Assembly (NCBI GenBank): GCA_040757055.1
Contig: JBFLXY010000015.1
Span: 1-56,578, forward strand
Origin: JAJZRJ01 sp040757055
GTDB lineage: Bacteria > Desulfobacterota > Desulfobulbia > Desulfobulbales > Desulfurivibrionaceae
Length of the DNA: 56,578 nucleotides
Direction: 5' to 3'
The notes beneath the pieces are model-generated. The model saw only the letters and a list, made by a program, of their open reading frames with translations, did not search any database and had not been told where the DNA came from. A program made the position numbers and the translations under genes. Shown in pieces: positions 31,196 through 41,073 of the stretch. The stretch's first letter is position 1, and the number at the start of each line of letters is the position of its first letter.

Positions 31196-33121
31196 TCATG
31201 CCTTCTTGGCCATACCCAACAGGCTGCCGGCCACCAGCATCTGGCGGTGGCGTTCCGAGGCATCGAGGCGCGCCTCCACTTTCTTGCCATTCACCTCGAT
31301 GGTAAGAATCTCCTCGCCGGCCGCGATCTTCTTGCGGATATCCGGGATGCGCACCGATACCCCCTGCTGGATCAGGTCGTAATCCGCCGGGTTGACAAAG
31401 GTGAGCGGCACGATGCCGAAGTTGTAGAGGTTGGCCTTGTGGATGCGGGCGAAGCTCTTGACCAGCTTCACCTCCACCCCGAGGTAGCGCGGCGCCAAGG
31501 CCGCATGTTCGCGGGAAGAACCCTGGCCGTAGTTGTCGCCGCCCACCACCATGCCCGGCTGGTTCGCCTTGGCCCGGGCCACGAACTCGGCATCCACCGC
31601 ATTGTAGACGAATTCGCTGATGGCCGGCACGTTGCTGCGGAGCGGCAGCACTTTGGCGCCGGCGGGCATAATGTGGTCGGTGGTGATGTTGTCCTCCACC
31701 TTCAGCAGCACGGTGCCCTGCCAATGGTCGGGCAGCGGCGCAAAGCGGGGGAAGGGCGCGATGTTGGGACCGCGGATGATCTCGATCTTTTCCGCCTCGG
31801 CCGGGGCCAGCGGCTTTTCGATGCGCTGGTCGCCAAGGAGATACTTCTCCGGCAGGGTGAAGGCGGGGTAATCGCCCAGATCGCGCGGGTCGGTGATCTT
31901 GCCGGTGATGGCCGCGGCCACTGCCACCTCGGGGCTGCAGAGGTAGACCTGATCGTCCTTGGTGCCGCTGCGGCCAGGGAAGTTGCGCGGGAAGGTGCGC
32001 AGCGAGATGGCGCCGGTGGGCGGCGCTTGGCCCATGCCGATGCAGCCGAGGCAGCCAGCCTGGTGCACCCGGGCGCCGGCCCGCACCAGGGAGAGCATGT
32101 CGCCCTGGGCAGTGAGATTCTCCAGCACCTGGCGGCTGCCGGGGTTGATCTCGAAGCTGACGTTGGTGCTCACGGTACGGCTCTCCAGGGTCTTGGCCAC
32201 CACCATCAGGTCGCGCAAGGAGGAGTTGGAGCAGGAACCCACCAGCACCTGGGCCACCGGCCTGCCCGCCACCTCGCTTACCTTCACCACCTTGTCCGGC
32301 GAGGAGGGGCAGGCGATGAGGGGTTCGAGCTGGGACATGTCGATCTCGATCACCTCGTCGTACTGGGCGTCCGCATCGGCCACGATCTCCTGCCAACCTT
32401 CTACCCGGCCCTGGCTTTCGAGGAACTTGCGGGTGTTCCCGTCCGAGGGGAAGACCGAGGTGGTGGCGCCCAGCTCGGCGCCGAAGTTGGTGATGGAGGC
32501 GCGGTCGGTGACCGAAAGCTCGGCCACGCCGGGCCCGAAGTATTCCATGATATAGCCCACCCCGCCCTTGACCGAGAGGCGGCGCAGCAGCTCGAGCAGC
32601 ACGTCGCGGGCCGAGACCCAGGGCCGCAACTTGCCGGTCAGCTTCACCCCGTAGACCTTGGGCATGATGAGATAGAAAGGCTTGCCGGCCATGGCCATGG
32701 CCACATCAAGGCCACCGGCGCCGATGGCGAGCATGCCCAGGCCACCGCCAGTGGGGGTGTGGCTGTCGGAGCCGAGCAGGGTCTTGCCCGGCAGGCCGAA
32801 GCGCTCCAGATGGATCTGGTGGGAGATGCCGTTGCCCGGCGGCGAGAAATAGAGGCCGAAGCGGCGGGCAATGGACTGCAGGAAGCGGTGGTCGTCGGCG
32901 TTGCGGAAGTCGGACTGGAGCAGGTTATGATCCACGTAGCAGACCGAGAGCTCGGTCTGCACCCGGGGGATGCCGATGGCTTCGAACTCAAGGTACGCCA
33001 TGGTGCCGGTGGCATCCTGCGTCAGCGTCTGGTCGATGCGAATGCCGATCTCGGCGCCCTTTTCCATCCGGCCTTCCACCAGATGGGCGGCCAATATCTT
33101 TTCGGTCACTGTCTTGCCCAT
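31196..33121 (-). CDS. Aconitate hydratase
   Basis: TCA-cycle enzyme interconverting citrate and isocitrate with a 4Fe-4S cluster. Cluster cysteines are seen in GSCSNSS and AGCLGCIG, and the GSDSHTPTGGGLGMLAIG and GGDNYGQGSSREHAAL active-site segments are present. I begin at the ATG at 33121 (MGKTVTEKI), giving 641 residues, the one-piece short form rather than the 890-residue AcnA. The frame continues upstream to 33193 with non-conserved residues. Symbol left open because acnA and acnB naming differs for this type. Confidence 0.93.
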   Translation of the reverse strand: MGKTVTEKILAAHLVEGRMEKGAEIGIRIDQTLTQDATGTMAYLEFEAIGIPRVQTELSVCYVDHNLLQSDFRNADDHRFLQSIARRFGLYFSPPGNGISHQIHLERFGLPGKTLLGSDSHTPTGGGLGMLAIGAGGLDVAMAMAGKPFYLIMPKVYGVKLTGKLRPWVSARDVLLELLRRLSVKGGVGYIMEYFGPGVAELSVTDRASITNFGAELGATTSVFPSDGNTRKFLESQGRVEGWQEIVADADAQYDEVIEIDMSQLEPLIACPSSPDKVVKVSEVAGRPVAQVLVGSCSNSSLRDLMVVAKTLESRTVSTNVSFEINPGSRQVLENLTAQGDMLSLVRAGARVHQAGCLGCIGMGQAPPTGAISLRTFPRNFPGRSGTKDDQVYLCSPEVAVAAAITGKITDPRDLGDYPAFTLPEKYLLGDQRIEKPLAPAEAEKIEIIRGPNIAPFPRFAPLPDHWQGTVLLKVEDNITTDHIMPAGAKVLPLRSNVPAISEFVYNAVDAEFVARAKANQPGMVVGGDNYGQGSSREHAALAPRYLGVEVKLVKSFARIHKANLYNFGIVPLTFVNPADYDLIQQGVSVRIPDIRKKIAAGEEILTIEVNGKKVEARLDASERHRQMLVAGSLLGMAKKA

Positions 33122-33508
33122 GTCCTGCTCCCTGAAATTACTGACCGCCAGCGGCCCCAGCGGCCCCGGCAAATGCCTCCCGCAAGGCGGCAAAGGCGCC
33201 GCGCGGGGAGTTAAAGAACCGCTTATTTACCATACCCAAAACCACTTGTACAGCACCCTGCCGTCACTTTCCGGCCGGCACGTCATGGGGACCCTTTTTT
33301 GACGCCCCGCCGGCCGATCTGTCAAGATTATGACGACAGGGGCCACCGGCCGTCACGGCACCCCTGGCGAACAACGGAAAAAAAATTGAACAATCGCCGT
33401 GGAATCAGTACATTAAAGACACAGGACAGCAAACTGGCACGGTGCTTGCTTCGTGGTGTACAGACCCATGGGCACGCGGTGTCCACCTTTACCACAAGAG
33501 GAGACGAC
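33122..33508. other. Divergent intergenic region between aconitase and the flagellar operon
   Basis: 387 bp with no convincing gene. It contains the sigma54 promoter of the flagellar operon (33435-33450). The aconitase promoter should lie on the minus strand here; I saw no clear boxes. Confidence 0.5.
33435..33450 (+). promoter_or_regulatory. Sigma54 (RpoN) promoter of the fliL operon
   Basis: TGGCAC (33435-33440), five bases, TTGCT (33446-33450): the -24 GG and -12 GC elements at exact spacing. Predicted start near 33460, about 48 bp before the fliL ATG. Flagellar operons of this kind are often RpoN-dependent and driven by a FlrC/FleQ-type enhancer-binding protein, not seen here. Confidence 0.85.
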
Positions 33509-34012
33509 ATGGCGGACGACAAGGCTACTTCGGCCGAAGGCCAAGAGGCGCCTAAAAAATCAAAGCTCATCTTTTTCATCATCCTGGGCGTGACCATCCT
33601 GCTTCTGGGCGGCGGCGGCTTTTTCGCCTACACCAAATTCATGGCCCCCAAACCGGCCAAGGTGGAAGAAGCCAAGGCGGAAGGGGAAAAAGGCGCCCCG
33701 GAACCGGCCATCGGCCAGATACTGCCCTTGGACCCCTTTGTCGTCAACCTGGCCGACCCGTCGGGCAAGCGCTACCTCAAGCTCAAGGTCGAACTCGAAC
33801 TCGAAACCCCAATCGCCCTGGAAAAAGCCAAGCAGGTCTCTCCCAAGCTCCGGGACATGGTGATCATGATGCTCACCAGCCTTTCCTTTGAGGAGGTCAT
33901 GACCCCGGAGGGCAAAATCCGCATCCGCGACGAACTGCTGGAGCGCTTCAACCAGGTCATGCGGCCGGACCGGATCAAGAACATCTACTTCACCGAATTC
34001 GTCGTGCAGTAG
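33509..34012 (+). CDS. fliL: Flagellar basal-body-associated protein FliL
   Basis: Inner-membrane protein that surrounds the stator and supports torque. A short cytoplasmic N-terminus leads to one membrane helix (about 19-43), a Lys/Ala/Glu linker, and the periplasmic FliL domain from residue 70, ending in YFTEFVVQ. 167 residues from the ATG at 33509 behind AAGAGGAG. First gene of the flagellar operon, 49 bp behind the predicted sigma54 start site. Confidence 0.95.
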   Translation: MADDKATSAEGQEAPKKSKLIFFIILGVTILLLGGGGFFAYTKFMAPKPAKVEEAKAEGEKGAPEPAIGQILPLDPFVVNLADPSGKRYLKLKVELELETPIALEKAKQVSPKLRDMVIMMLTSLSFEEVMTPEGKIRIRDELLERFNQVMRPDRIKNIYFTEFVVQ

Positions 34013-34053
34013 CGAGGCACGAGCATCCTGAACCGCGAGACCGGGATCAGCGC

Positions 34054-35043
34054 ATGGAACAGATACTCAGCCAGGACGAGGTCGATGCCCTCTTAAAGGG
34101 TATTGCCGGCGGCGAAATCGAGGAACCCGAGGAACCGATCGATGCGGAAGCGCTCGGCTATACGCCGTATGACTTCAGCCGGCAGCAGCGCATCGTCCAG
34201 GTCAAGATGCCGGCCATGGAGGCGATCAGCGACGCCTTCATGCGCGCGGTGCGCACCTCGCTTTCCACCACCTTGCGCCGCATCATCGACCTCACCGCCG
34301 CCCCCATGGAGCTGGAGCGTTTCGGCGCCTTTGTCCGCACCCTGCCGGTGCCGAGCAGTCTGCAGATCTTCAAGATGGCCCCCTTCCGCGGCCACGCCCT
34401 CATCGTGCTGGAGCCGAAGCTGGTCTTCACCTTTGTCGAGAACTTCCTGGGCGGCACCGGCGCCCGCAACATCCGCATCGAGGGTCGCGACTTCACCGCC
34501 ATCGAGCAGCGCCTCATCCGCCGGGTGGTGAACATCCTGCTCAATGATCTCGAAAAGGCATGGTACTCGCTGCAGCCCCTCAAGGTGCAGTATGTGCGAA
34601 GCGAGATCAACCCCCAGTTTGCCAAGATCTGCCAGCCGGAAGACGTGGTGATCATCAACCGCTACGACGTGGACATGGACCGCGCCGTGGGCAGCATCAC
34701 CACCTGCATCCCGCTGGCCAACCTCGAATCGGTCAAGGCCAAGCTCCTCACCACCTTCCAGCGCGAACAGAGCGAGGAGGATCTCTCCATCCGGCGGACC
34801 ATCCAGGAGAACGTCAAGAACCTGGAGATGGAACTCCGGGTGGAACTGGGCCGGACCTTGATCCCGGCCGGCGATGTCATGGAACTGGCGGTGGGCGACA
34901 TCATCCAGCTCGAACGCCGCGTCGACGAACTGCTGCCCGTCTTTGTGGCCGGCGTTCGCAAATACATGGGCACCCCCGGCGTCCACCGGGGCAACAACGC
35001 CCTCCTCATCAAAAAGAAGGTACTGGACCAGGAAAAGGACTGA
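34054..35043 (+). CDS. fliM: Flagellar motor switch protein FliM
   Basis: C-ring protein that binds CheY-P and reverses rotation. The N-terminal CheY-docking peptide LSQDEVDALLKGI (residues 5-17) is intact. The middle domain (about 45-230) and the C-terminal SpoA/surface-presentation domain follow. 329 residues, full length. Placed between fliL and fliN. Confidence 0.96.
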   Translation: MEQILSQDEVDALLKGIAGGEIEEPEEPIDAEALGYTPYDFSRQQRIVQVKMPAMEAISDAFMRAVRTSLSTTLRRIIDLTAAPMELERFGAFVRTLPVPSSLQIFKMAPFRGHALIVLEPKLVFTFVENFLGGTGARNIRIEGRDFTAIEQRLIRRVVNILLNDLEKAWYSLQPLKVQYVRSEINPQFAKICQPEDVVIINRYDVDMDRAVGSITTCIPLANLESVKAKLLTTFQREQSEEDLSIRRTIQENVKNLEMELRVELGRTLIPAGDVMELAVGDIIQLERRVDELLPVFVAGVRKYMGTPGVHRGNNALLIKKKVLDQEKD

Positions 35044-35083
35044 GGCCCGCCCGGCGGGTCCCCATCGGAAGAGGAGAAGAACC

Positions 35084-35473
35084 ATGGCAGACGAACCAGG
35101 AAAAGGAACCGCTGGAGACGATTGGGCCGCGGCACTTGCCGACCAGGGCGCAGGCAGTCCCCATGCCCCGAGCTTCGAGGAGTTGAGCGACAGCACCCCC
35201 GGCCAGACCGGCAGCCAGAACCTCGATTTCCTGCTCGACGTGCCGCTGGAGATCACTGTCGAACTGGGCAAGACCAGCATGATCATCAACAAGATGCTGC
35301 AGCTCTCCCAGGGCTCGGTGGTGGAACTGAACAAGGCGGCGGGCGACACGGTGGAGATCTTCGTCAACCGCAAGCTCATGGGCAAGGGCGAGGTCATCGT
35401 GGTGAACGACCGCTTCGGCGTGCGCATCACGGAAATCATCAGCCAGGCCGACCGCATCAAGAACATGGGCTGA
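35084..35473 (+). CDS. fliN: Flagellar motor switch protein FliN
   Basis: Lower C-ring subunit. The C-terminal SpoA domain (about 50-125) begins FLLDVPLEITVELGKT and includes VVELNKAAGDTVEIFVNRKL. The N-terminal 45 residues are acidic and probably disordered, longer than in E. coli in sequence but ordinary for the family at 129 residues. ATG at 35084 behind GAGGAG. Confidence 0.96.
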   Translation: MADEPGKGTAGDDWAAALADQGAGSPHAPSFEELSDSTPGQTGSQNLDFLLDVPLEITVELGKTSMIINKMLQLSQGSVVELNKAAGDTVEIFVNRKLMGKGEVIVVNDRFGVRITEIISQADRIKNMG

Positions 35474-35487
35474 AGACGGAGACGCCG

Positions 35488-36009
35488 ATGCGCCATCTGC
35501 CCCCCAATCTTGCCGCCGCGCTCATCCTGCCGCTCCTGCCGGCCAGCGCCCTCTGGGCGGCCGACGGCGCCAATGCCGCGGGTGTTCCGCTGGCCGGCGG
35601 AGACACCTTTTCGCTGGCCGCCGCGGTTTTCAAGGCCCTCGGCGCCCTGGTGCTGATCCTCGGCCTGATGCTGCTCATGGCCAGGCTCTTCCGCAGGATC
35701 GGCGGCGGCCTCGGCCCCATGAGCCAAGGCGCCATGATCAATGTTCTCGAAACCCGGATGCTCGGCCCCAGAAAACAGCTGACCGTGGTCGAAGTCGGCG
35801 GCGAGGTGCTGGTGCTGGGAGTGAGCGAACAGCAGATCAACCTGGTTTCCCGGCTGGACGACCCCGGCCGTCTGCTGCGACCGGTCGCCCCGCCGGCCAG
35901 AACGGCGGCCAACGGCAGGATCCGGCGCGACTCCGGCTTTGCCGCCCTGCTGGACAAGGCGCTGCGGCCAACGCCGAAAAAAAACAAAGAGGAGGAGAGC
36001 CATGACTGA
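35488..36009 (+). CDS. fliO: Flagellar export protein FliO
   Basis: Assembly factor for the FliP/Q/R export pore. A signal-like hydrophobic N-terminus (about 8-25) precedes the main membrane segment (about 45-68), then a small cytoplasmic domain with the VLETRMLGPRKQLTVVEVG block. 173 residues. It overlaps fliP by eight bases. Confidence 0.88.
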   Translation: MRHLPPNLAAALILPLLPASALWAADGANAAGVPLAGGDTFSLAAAVFKALGALVLILGLMLLMARLFRRIGGGLGPMSQGAMINVLETRMLGPRKQLTVVEVGGEVLVLGVSEQQINLVSRLDDPGRLLRPVAPPARTAANGRIRRDSGFAALLDKALRPTPKKNKEEESHD

Positions 36010-36760
36010 GCGCCGCCTCGGGCTGGCCGCCATCGGCCTCACCAGCCTCCTCGTCCTCCTGCCGTCCATGGTCCAGGCCGTGCCGTTGCCGACCCTTTCC
36101 GTGGGCGTGGACGAAGCCAAATCGCCACAGCAGGTGGCAACGGCGATCGAGTTGCTGCTCCTCTTCACCGTGCTCGCCATGGCGCCAGCCATCCTGCTGA
36201 TGATGACCTCCTTCACCCGGCTGGTGGTGACCTTCTCCTTCCTGCGCAACGCCATCGGCACCCAGCAGATGCCGCCGAGCCAGGTCCTGGTGGGACTGGC
36301 CCTCTTCCTCACCCTCTTCATCATGACCCCGGTTTTCGGCAGGATCAACGAGAACGCGGTCAAGCCTTATCTGGCGGAACAGATCAGCGCCGAGCAGGCC
36401 CTCTCCGCCGCCATGGTGCCGATGCGGGAGTTCATGTTCAAGCAGACCCGGGAGAAGGATCTCGAACTCTTCCTCTCGCTGGCCAAGGCACCCAAGCCCC
36501 AGAACCGCGAGGAAGTAGCCACCACCGTGCTGATCCCGGCCTTCATGATCAGCGAACTGAAAACCGCCTTCACCATCGGCTTCGTCCTCTTCCTGCCCTT
36601 TCTCGTCATCGACATGGTGGTCTCCAGCATCCTCCTCTCCATGGGCATGATGATGCTGCCGCCCATCATGGTCTCGCTGCCGTTCAAGTTGCTGCTCTTC
36701 GTACTGGTGGACGGCTGGTATCTCATCGTCGGTTCGCTGGTCAAAAGCTTCGGAGTCTGA
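36002..36760 (+). CDS. fliP: Flagellar export pore protein FliP
   Basis: Core of the export gate. N-terminal signal peptide (about 1-26), then four membrane helices. The family signatures LMMTSFTRLVVTFSFLRNAI and PFLVIDMVVSSILLSMGMMM are intact. 252 residues from the ATG at 36002. Confidence 0.97.
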   Translation: MTERRLGLAAIGLTSLLVLLPSMVQAVPLPTLSVGVDEAKSPQQVATAIELLLLFTVLAMAPAILLMMTSFTRLVVTFSFLRNAIGTQQMPPSQVLVGLALFLTLFIMTPVFGRINENAVKPYLAEQISAEQALSAAMVPMREFMFKQTREKDLELFLSLAKAPKPQNREEVATTVLIPAFMISELKTAFTIGFVLFLPFLVIDMVVSSILLSMGMMMLPPIMVSLPFKLLLFVLVDGWYLIVGSLVKSFGV

Positions 36761-36764
36761 CGCC

Positions 36765-37034
36765 ATGACACCGCAGGACGCCGTCACCATTTCCCAGGAA
36801 GCGGTCAAGATCACCCTCATCCTCGCCGGGCCGGTGCTGCTGGTGGGCATGGCGGTCGGCCTCTTCATCTCGCTCTTCCAGGCCGTGACCCAGATCCAGG
36901 AAATGACCCTGACCTTTGTGCCGAAGATCGTGGCGGTGATGCTCACCGTGCTCTTTCTCGCCTCGTGGATGATCGCCAAGATGGTGGATTACACCCACAA
37001 CCTCATCACCAGCCTGCCGGTTCTCATCCGGTAG
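36765..37034 (+). CDS. fliQ: Flagellar export pore protein FliQ
   Basis: Two-helix hairpin of 89 residues (helices about 15-38 and 50-75) with the family stretch LFISLFQAVTQIQEMTL between them. It wraps around FliP in the export gate. Starts 4 bp after fliP. Confidence 0.96.
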   Translation: MTPQDAVTISQEAVKITLILAGPVLLVGMAVGLFISLFQAVTQIQEMTLTFVPKIVAVMLTVLFLASWMIAKMVDYTHNLITSLPVLIR

Positions 37035-37051
37035 CCGGGGGAAGGACGCTC

Positions 37052-37843
37052 ATGGTCGAAGCCGCCCTGCTCAACTGGAGCCTCGAACAGATCATGCGCC
37101 TGGTGCTGATCGTGACGAGGGTGGGGCCGCTGCTCTTCCTCATGCCGGTCCTCGGTTCCCGCGGCGTGCCGTCCCAGGTCAAGATCCTCCTCACCCTGAT
37201 GACCTCGCTGGTGCTGCTGCCGGTGGTTCCGGTCACCGTGGAGCAGTTTCCCGCCACTGCCGTCGGCTTCGTGGTGCTGGCCCTCTGCGAGGTCGCCTTT
37301 GCCGGCATCCTCTCCCTCTTTGTCCGCTTCCTCTTCGGGGCGGTGGAGACCGCCGGCCAGATGGTCAGCATCCAGATGGGCATGGGCATGGCCGGCACCA
37401 TCGATCCCCAGTTCGGCAGCCAGGTCTCGCCGGTGGGCATGTTCTGGAACGTGGTGGCGATCCTCATCTTTCTTGCGGTGGACGGCCATCATCTCTTCTT
37501 CCGCACCTTGGTGGAGAGCTACCAGTGGGTGGCGCCGGGCAGCCTCGCCATCACCCAGGCCACCTTTGACGGCATGATGCAGGGGGCAAGCCGCATGTTC
37601 GTGCTGGCGGTGCAGATCATGGCCCCGGCCAGCGCCGCCCTCTTTTTCTCCCATGTGGCCATGGGCATCATCGCCAAGACCGTGCCGCAGATCCCCATCC
37701 TCATCGTGGGCATGCCATTGAACATCGCCGTCGGCCTCATCTTCGTCGGCCTCTCCCTCGGCTATTTTTTGCCGCTGATGGTGACCAACTACGAGATGCT
37801 CGGCCGGCTGCTGCCCCAGCTGGCCCGCGGCATGGGAGGATAG
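37052..37843 (+). CDS. fliR: Flagellar export pore protein FliR
   Basis: Polytopic export-gate subunit (263 residues, about six membrane segments) with the GQMVSIQMGMGMAGTIDP block near the middle. The start at 37052 is used rather than the longer open frame inside fliQ. 3 bp ahead of flhB. Confidence 0.95.
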   Translation: MVEAALLNWSLEQIMRLVLIVTRVGPLLFLMPVLGSRGVPSQVKILLTLMTSLVLLPVVPVTVEQFPATAVGFVVLALCEVAFAGILSLFVRFLFGAVETAGQMVSIQMGMGMAGTIDPQFGSQVSPVGMFWNVVAILIFLAVDGHHLFFRTLVESYQWVAPGSLAITQATFDGMMQGASRMFVLAVQIMAPASAALFFSHVAMGIIAKTVPQIPILIVGMPLNIAVGLIFVGLSLGYFLPLMVTNYEMLGRLLPQLARGMGG

Positions 37844-37846
37844 ACA

Positions 37847-38917
37847 GTGGCAGACGAATCGAGCGGCCAGGAAAAAAGCGAGGCCCCAACCCCCCGACGG
37901 CTCCAGGAGGCGCGCAAAAAGGGGGACGTAGCCAAGAGCATGGAGGTGCCCTCCGCCGCCGTACTGCTGGCCGGGCTCCTCACCCTCTATTTCACCAGCA
38001 GCTACATGCTGGACCGCCTGGGTGGACTGCTGCGGCATTTTCTCGCCAACATGCACACCATCCAGATCATCCCGGACACCATGACCGCCCTTACCCGGGA
38101 GACCATGATCACCGCCGCCCTGATCCTTGCCCCGGTCATGGGGGCCATCATCGTGGTGGCGCTCATCGCCAACTACGCCCAGGTCGGGGTGCTCTTCACC
38201 ACCGAAAAGATCACCCCAAAATTCGAGAAGATCAGCCCGATCAAGGGATTCAGCAACATCTTCTCCAAACAGACCCTGGCCACCATGGTGAAGTCCGTCG
38301 CCAAGCTGGCCATTGTCGGCTACATCGCCTACCGCGAGGTGGAGGCATCCCTGCCGGGCATCCTGCCGCTTATGGATGAGCCGCCCTACCAGATCCTGGT
38401 TTTCATGAGCCGGGTGGCCTTCTGGATCTTCCTCAAGGCAGCGCTGATCATCGCGGTGCTGGCTGCCATGGATTACGCCTTCCAGCGCTGGCAGTTCATG
38501 GAAAAGATGAAGATGACCAAGCAGGAGATCAAGGACGAGGCCAAGCAGACCGAGGGCGACCCGCACGTCAAGGGGCGCATCCGGGCGATCCAGATGGAAA
38601 TGGCCCGCCGCCGCATGATGGCGGAGGTGCCCAAGGCGGACGTGGTCATCACCAACCCGACCCGGCTCGCCATCGCCCTCCGTTACGACGGCCTCACCAT
38701 GGCCGCCCCCGTCGTGGTGGCCAAGGGCGCCGGGGTGATTGCCCAGCGGATCAAGGAAATCGCGGCGGAGCACGGCATCCCGCTGGTGGAGAACAAGCCC
38801 CTGGCCCAGGCCCTCTACAAGGCAGTGAACCTGGGGGCGGCGATTCCAGCCACCCTCTTCCAGGCAGTGGCCGAGGTGCTTGCCTACGTTTACAGCCTCA
38901 AGAAGAAGAGCGCCTAA
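37847..38917 (+). CDS. flhB: Flagellar export protein FlhB
   Basis: Switches export from rod/hook to filament substrates by autocleavage. Starts at GTG 37847 with GGGAGG upstream. Four membrane segments lie in the N-terminal half; the cytoplasmic domain keeps the autocleavage site NPTR (VVITNPTRLAIALRY). 356 residues, full length. Confidence 0.96.
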   Translation: MADESSGQEKSEAPTPRRLQEARKKGDVAKSMEVPSAAVLLAGLLTLYFTSSYMLDRLGGLLRHFLANMHTIQIIPDTMTALTRETMITAALILAPVMGAIIVVALIANYAQVGVLFTTEKITPKFEKISPIKGFSNIFSKQTLATMVKSVAKLAIVGYIAYREVEASLPGILPLMDEPPYQILVFMSRVAFWIFLKAALIIAVLAAMDYAFQRWQFMEKMKMTKQEIKDEAKQTEGDPHVKGRIRAIQMEMARRRMMAEVPKADVVITNPTRLAIALRYDGLTMAAPVVVAKGAGVIAQRIKEIAAEHGIPLVENKPLAQALYKAVNLGAAIPATLFQAVAEVLAYVYSLKKKSA

Positions 38918-38940
38918 TCAAGCGGACGGACTGACGAACC

Positions 38941-41055
38941 ATGGCAGAGAAGACGACAGCAGCTCCGGGAATCAAGGCGATCAACCTCGAGATGACCAGC
39001 CTCTTCGTGGCGGCCGGCGTGGTCGGCATCCTGCTGGTGATGGTGGTGCCCTTGCCGACCATCCTGCTCGACCTCTTGCTCTCCTTCAACATCACCATGG
39101 GTCTGGTGGTGCTGCTCATCAGCATGTACAACGCCAACCCGCTGGACTTTTCCGCCTTTCCGTCGGTGCTGCTGATCACCACCCTCTTCAGGCTCTCCCT
39201 GAACATCGCCTCGACGAGGCTGATCCTGCTCCACGGCCACGAAGGGCCGGGCTCGGTGGGGCACGTCATCCAGTCCTTCGGCCACTTCGTGGTGGGCGGC
39301 AACTACGCCGTGGGTCTCATTATCTTCCTCATCATGGTGCTGATCAACTTCATCGTCATCACCAAGGGTTCCGGCCGCATCGCCGAGGTGGCGGCCCGCT
39401 TCACCCTGGACGCCATGCCCGGCAAGCAGATGGCCATCGATGCCGATTTGAACGCCGGACTCATCAACGAGGCCGAGGCCAAACGGCGCCGGCAGGAGAT
39501 CTCCCGCCAGTCGGAATTCTACGGGGCCATGGACGGCGCCAGCAAGTTCGTGCGCGGCGAGGCGGTGGCCGGCATCGTCATCATGATCATCAACATCATC
39601 GGCGGCCTCTTCATCGGCGTGCTCATGCAGAAGATGGAAATCGGCAACGCCGCCGAGACCTACACCCTGCTCACCATCGGCGACGGCCTGGTGGCCCAGA
39701 TTCCGGCGCTCATCATCTCGACCTCCGCCGGCATCATCGTCAGCCGCGCCGCCTCCGACGAGAGCATGGGCAAGGAGTATCTCAGGCAGTTCGGCCTCCA
39801 GCCCCAGGCGCTGGCCGTGGCCTCCGGCATCATCATCCTCTTCGGCCTCATCCCCGGCCTGCCGCATCTGCCCTTCATCACCCTCGGCCTTCTGGTGGGC
39901 GGCGTCGCCTATCTCGCCTTCCAGCGCAACGCCGTGGAAAAGGAGACCAGGGCCCAGGAGGAGGAAAAACAGAAAAAAGCCGCCGCACCGGCCCCCGGCT
40001 CGCCGGAGACGGTGGAAGCGCTGCTGCCGCTCGATGTCCTCGAACTGGAGGTGGGCTACGGCCTGATCCCGCTGGTGGACGAAAACCAGAAGGGCGATCT
40101 GCTGGAACGCATCCGCGCCATCCGGCGCCAGTTCGCCATGGACATGGGTCTGGTGATCCCGCCGCTTCATGTGCGGGACAACCTGCAGCTCAAGCCCGAC
40201 GAGTACGTGCTGCTCATGAAGGGAGTGGAGGTCGGCCGGGGCGAGGTGATGATGGCCCATCTGCTGGCCATGGATTCCGGCGCGGCCAAGCGCGAAATCG
40301 ACGGCATTCCCACCACCGAGCCCGCCTTCCACCTGCCGGCCCTCTGGATCGCCGAGGAGAAGAAGGACGAGGCCCAGGTGGCCGGCTATACCGTGGTCGA
40401 TCCCTCCACCGTGGTGGCCACCCATCTCACCGAGATCCTCCGCACCCATGCCGACGAACTCCTCGGCCGCCAGGATACCCAGAAGCTCCTCGACAACCTG
40501 GCCAAGACCCACCCGAAGGTGGTGGAAGAACTGGTGCCGACCCTGCTGCCGCTGGGCCTGGTCCAGAAGGTGCTCCAGAATCTCCTGCGGGAGCGGGTAT
40601 CCATCCGCGATCTCCTCACCATCTGCGAGACCCTGGCCGACCATGCGCCCATGGGCAAGGATCCGGAGATCCTCACCGAATACGTGCGGCAGAAAATGGC
40701 GCGCTCCATCGCCAGCCCCCATGTCGATCAGGAAGGCAACCTCAACGTGCTCACCCTGGCCCAGCGCGCCGAAGATATCATCCGCGAATCAATCCAGCAG
40801 TCGGACCACGGCGCTTTCCTGAACCTCGAACCCAACCTGGCACAGCGTTTGCTTGAACAAATCCAGCAGGAATCGGAAAAGGCAGCGACGAATGGCTACC
40901 AGCCCATCATCCTCTGCTCTCCCGTGATCCGCCGGCACCTACGGCGGCTGCTGGAACGGTTCATGCCCCATGTCATGGTTTTGTCACATAACGAGGTGAC
41001 CACCCAGACGCGGATCCGGTCGATGGGCACCATCGAGATCAACCCCAAACGGTAG
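38941..41055 (+). CDS. flhA: Flagellar export protein FlhA
   Basis: Large export-gate subunit with eight predicted N-terminal membrane helices and a cytoplasmic ring domain that receives chaperone-substrate complexes. The FHIPEP signature region is present between the membrane helices (AARFTLDAMPGKQMAIDADLN). 704 residues. It is followed by flhF after 18 bp. Confidence 0.97.
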   Translation: MAEKTTAAPGIKAINLEMTSLFVAAGVVGILLVMVVPLPTILLDLLLSFNITMGLVVLLISMYNANPLDFSAFPSVLLITTLFRLSLNIASTRLILLHGHEGPGSVGHVIQSFGHFVVGGNYAVGLIIFLIMVLINFIVITKGSGRIAEVAARFTLDAMPGKQMAIDADLNAGLINEAEAKRRRQEISRQSEFYGAMDGASKFVRGEAVAGIVIMIINIIGGLFIGVLMQKMEIGNAAETYTLLTIGDGLVAQIPALIISTSAGIIVSRAASDESMGKEYLRQFGLQPQALAVASGIIILFGLIPGLPHLPFITLGLLVGGVAYLAFQRNAVEKETRAQEEEKQKKAAAPAPGSPETVEALLPLDVLELEVGYGLIPLVDENQKGDLLERIRAIRRQFAMDMGLVIPPLHVRDNLQLKPDEYVLLMKGVEVGRGEVMMAHLLAMDSGAAKREIDGIPTTEPAFHLPALWIAEEKKDEAQVAGYTVVDPSTVVATHLTEILRTHADELLGRQDTQKLLDNLAKTHPKVVEELVPTLLPLGLVQKVLQNLLRERVSIRDLLTICETLADHAPMGKDPEILTEYVRQKMARSIASPHVDQEGNLNVLTLAQRAEDIIRESIQQSDHGAFLNLEPNLAQRLLEQIQQESEKAATNGYQPIILCSPVIRRHLRRLLERFMPHVMVLSHNEVTTQTRIRSMGTIEINPKR

Positions 41056-41073
41056 GGATGACAGGAAAACGCC

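Noticed and set aside
36989..38773. 594-codon minus-strand frame over fliR and flhB
   Set aside because: His/Asp/Glu-rich reverse translation of membrane-protein codons; not a gene.
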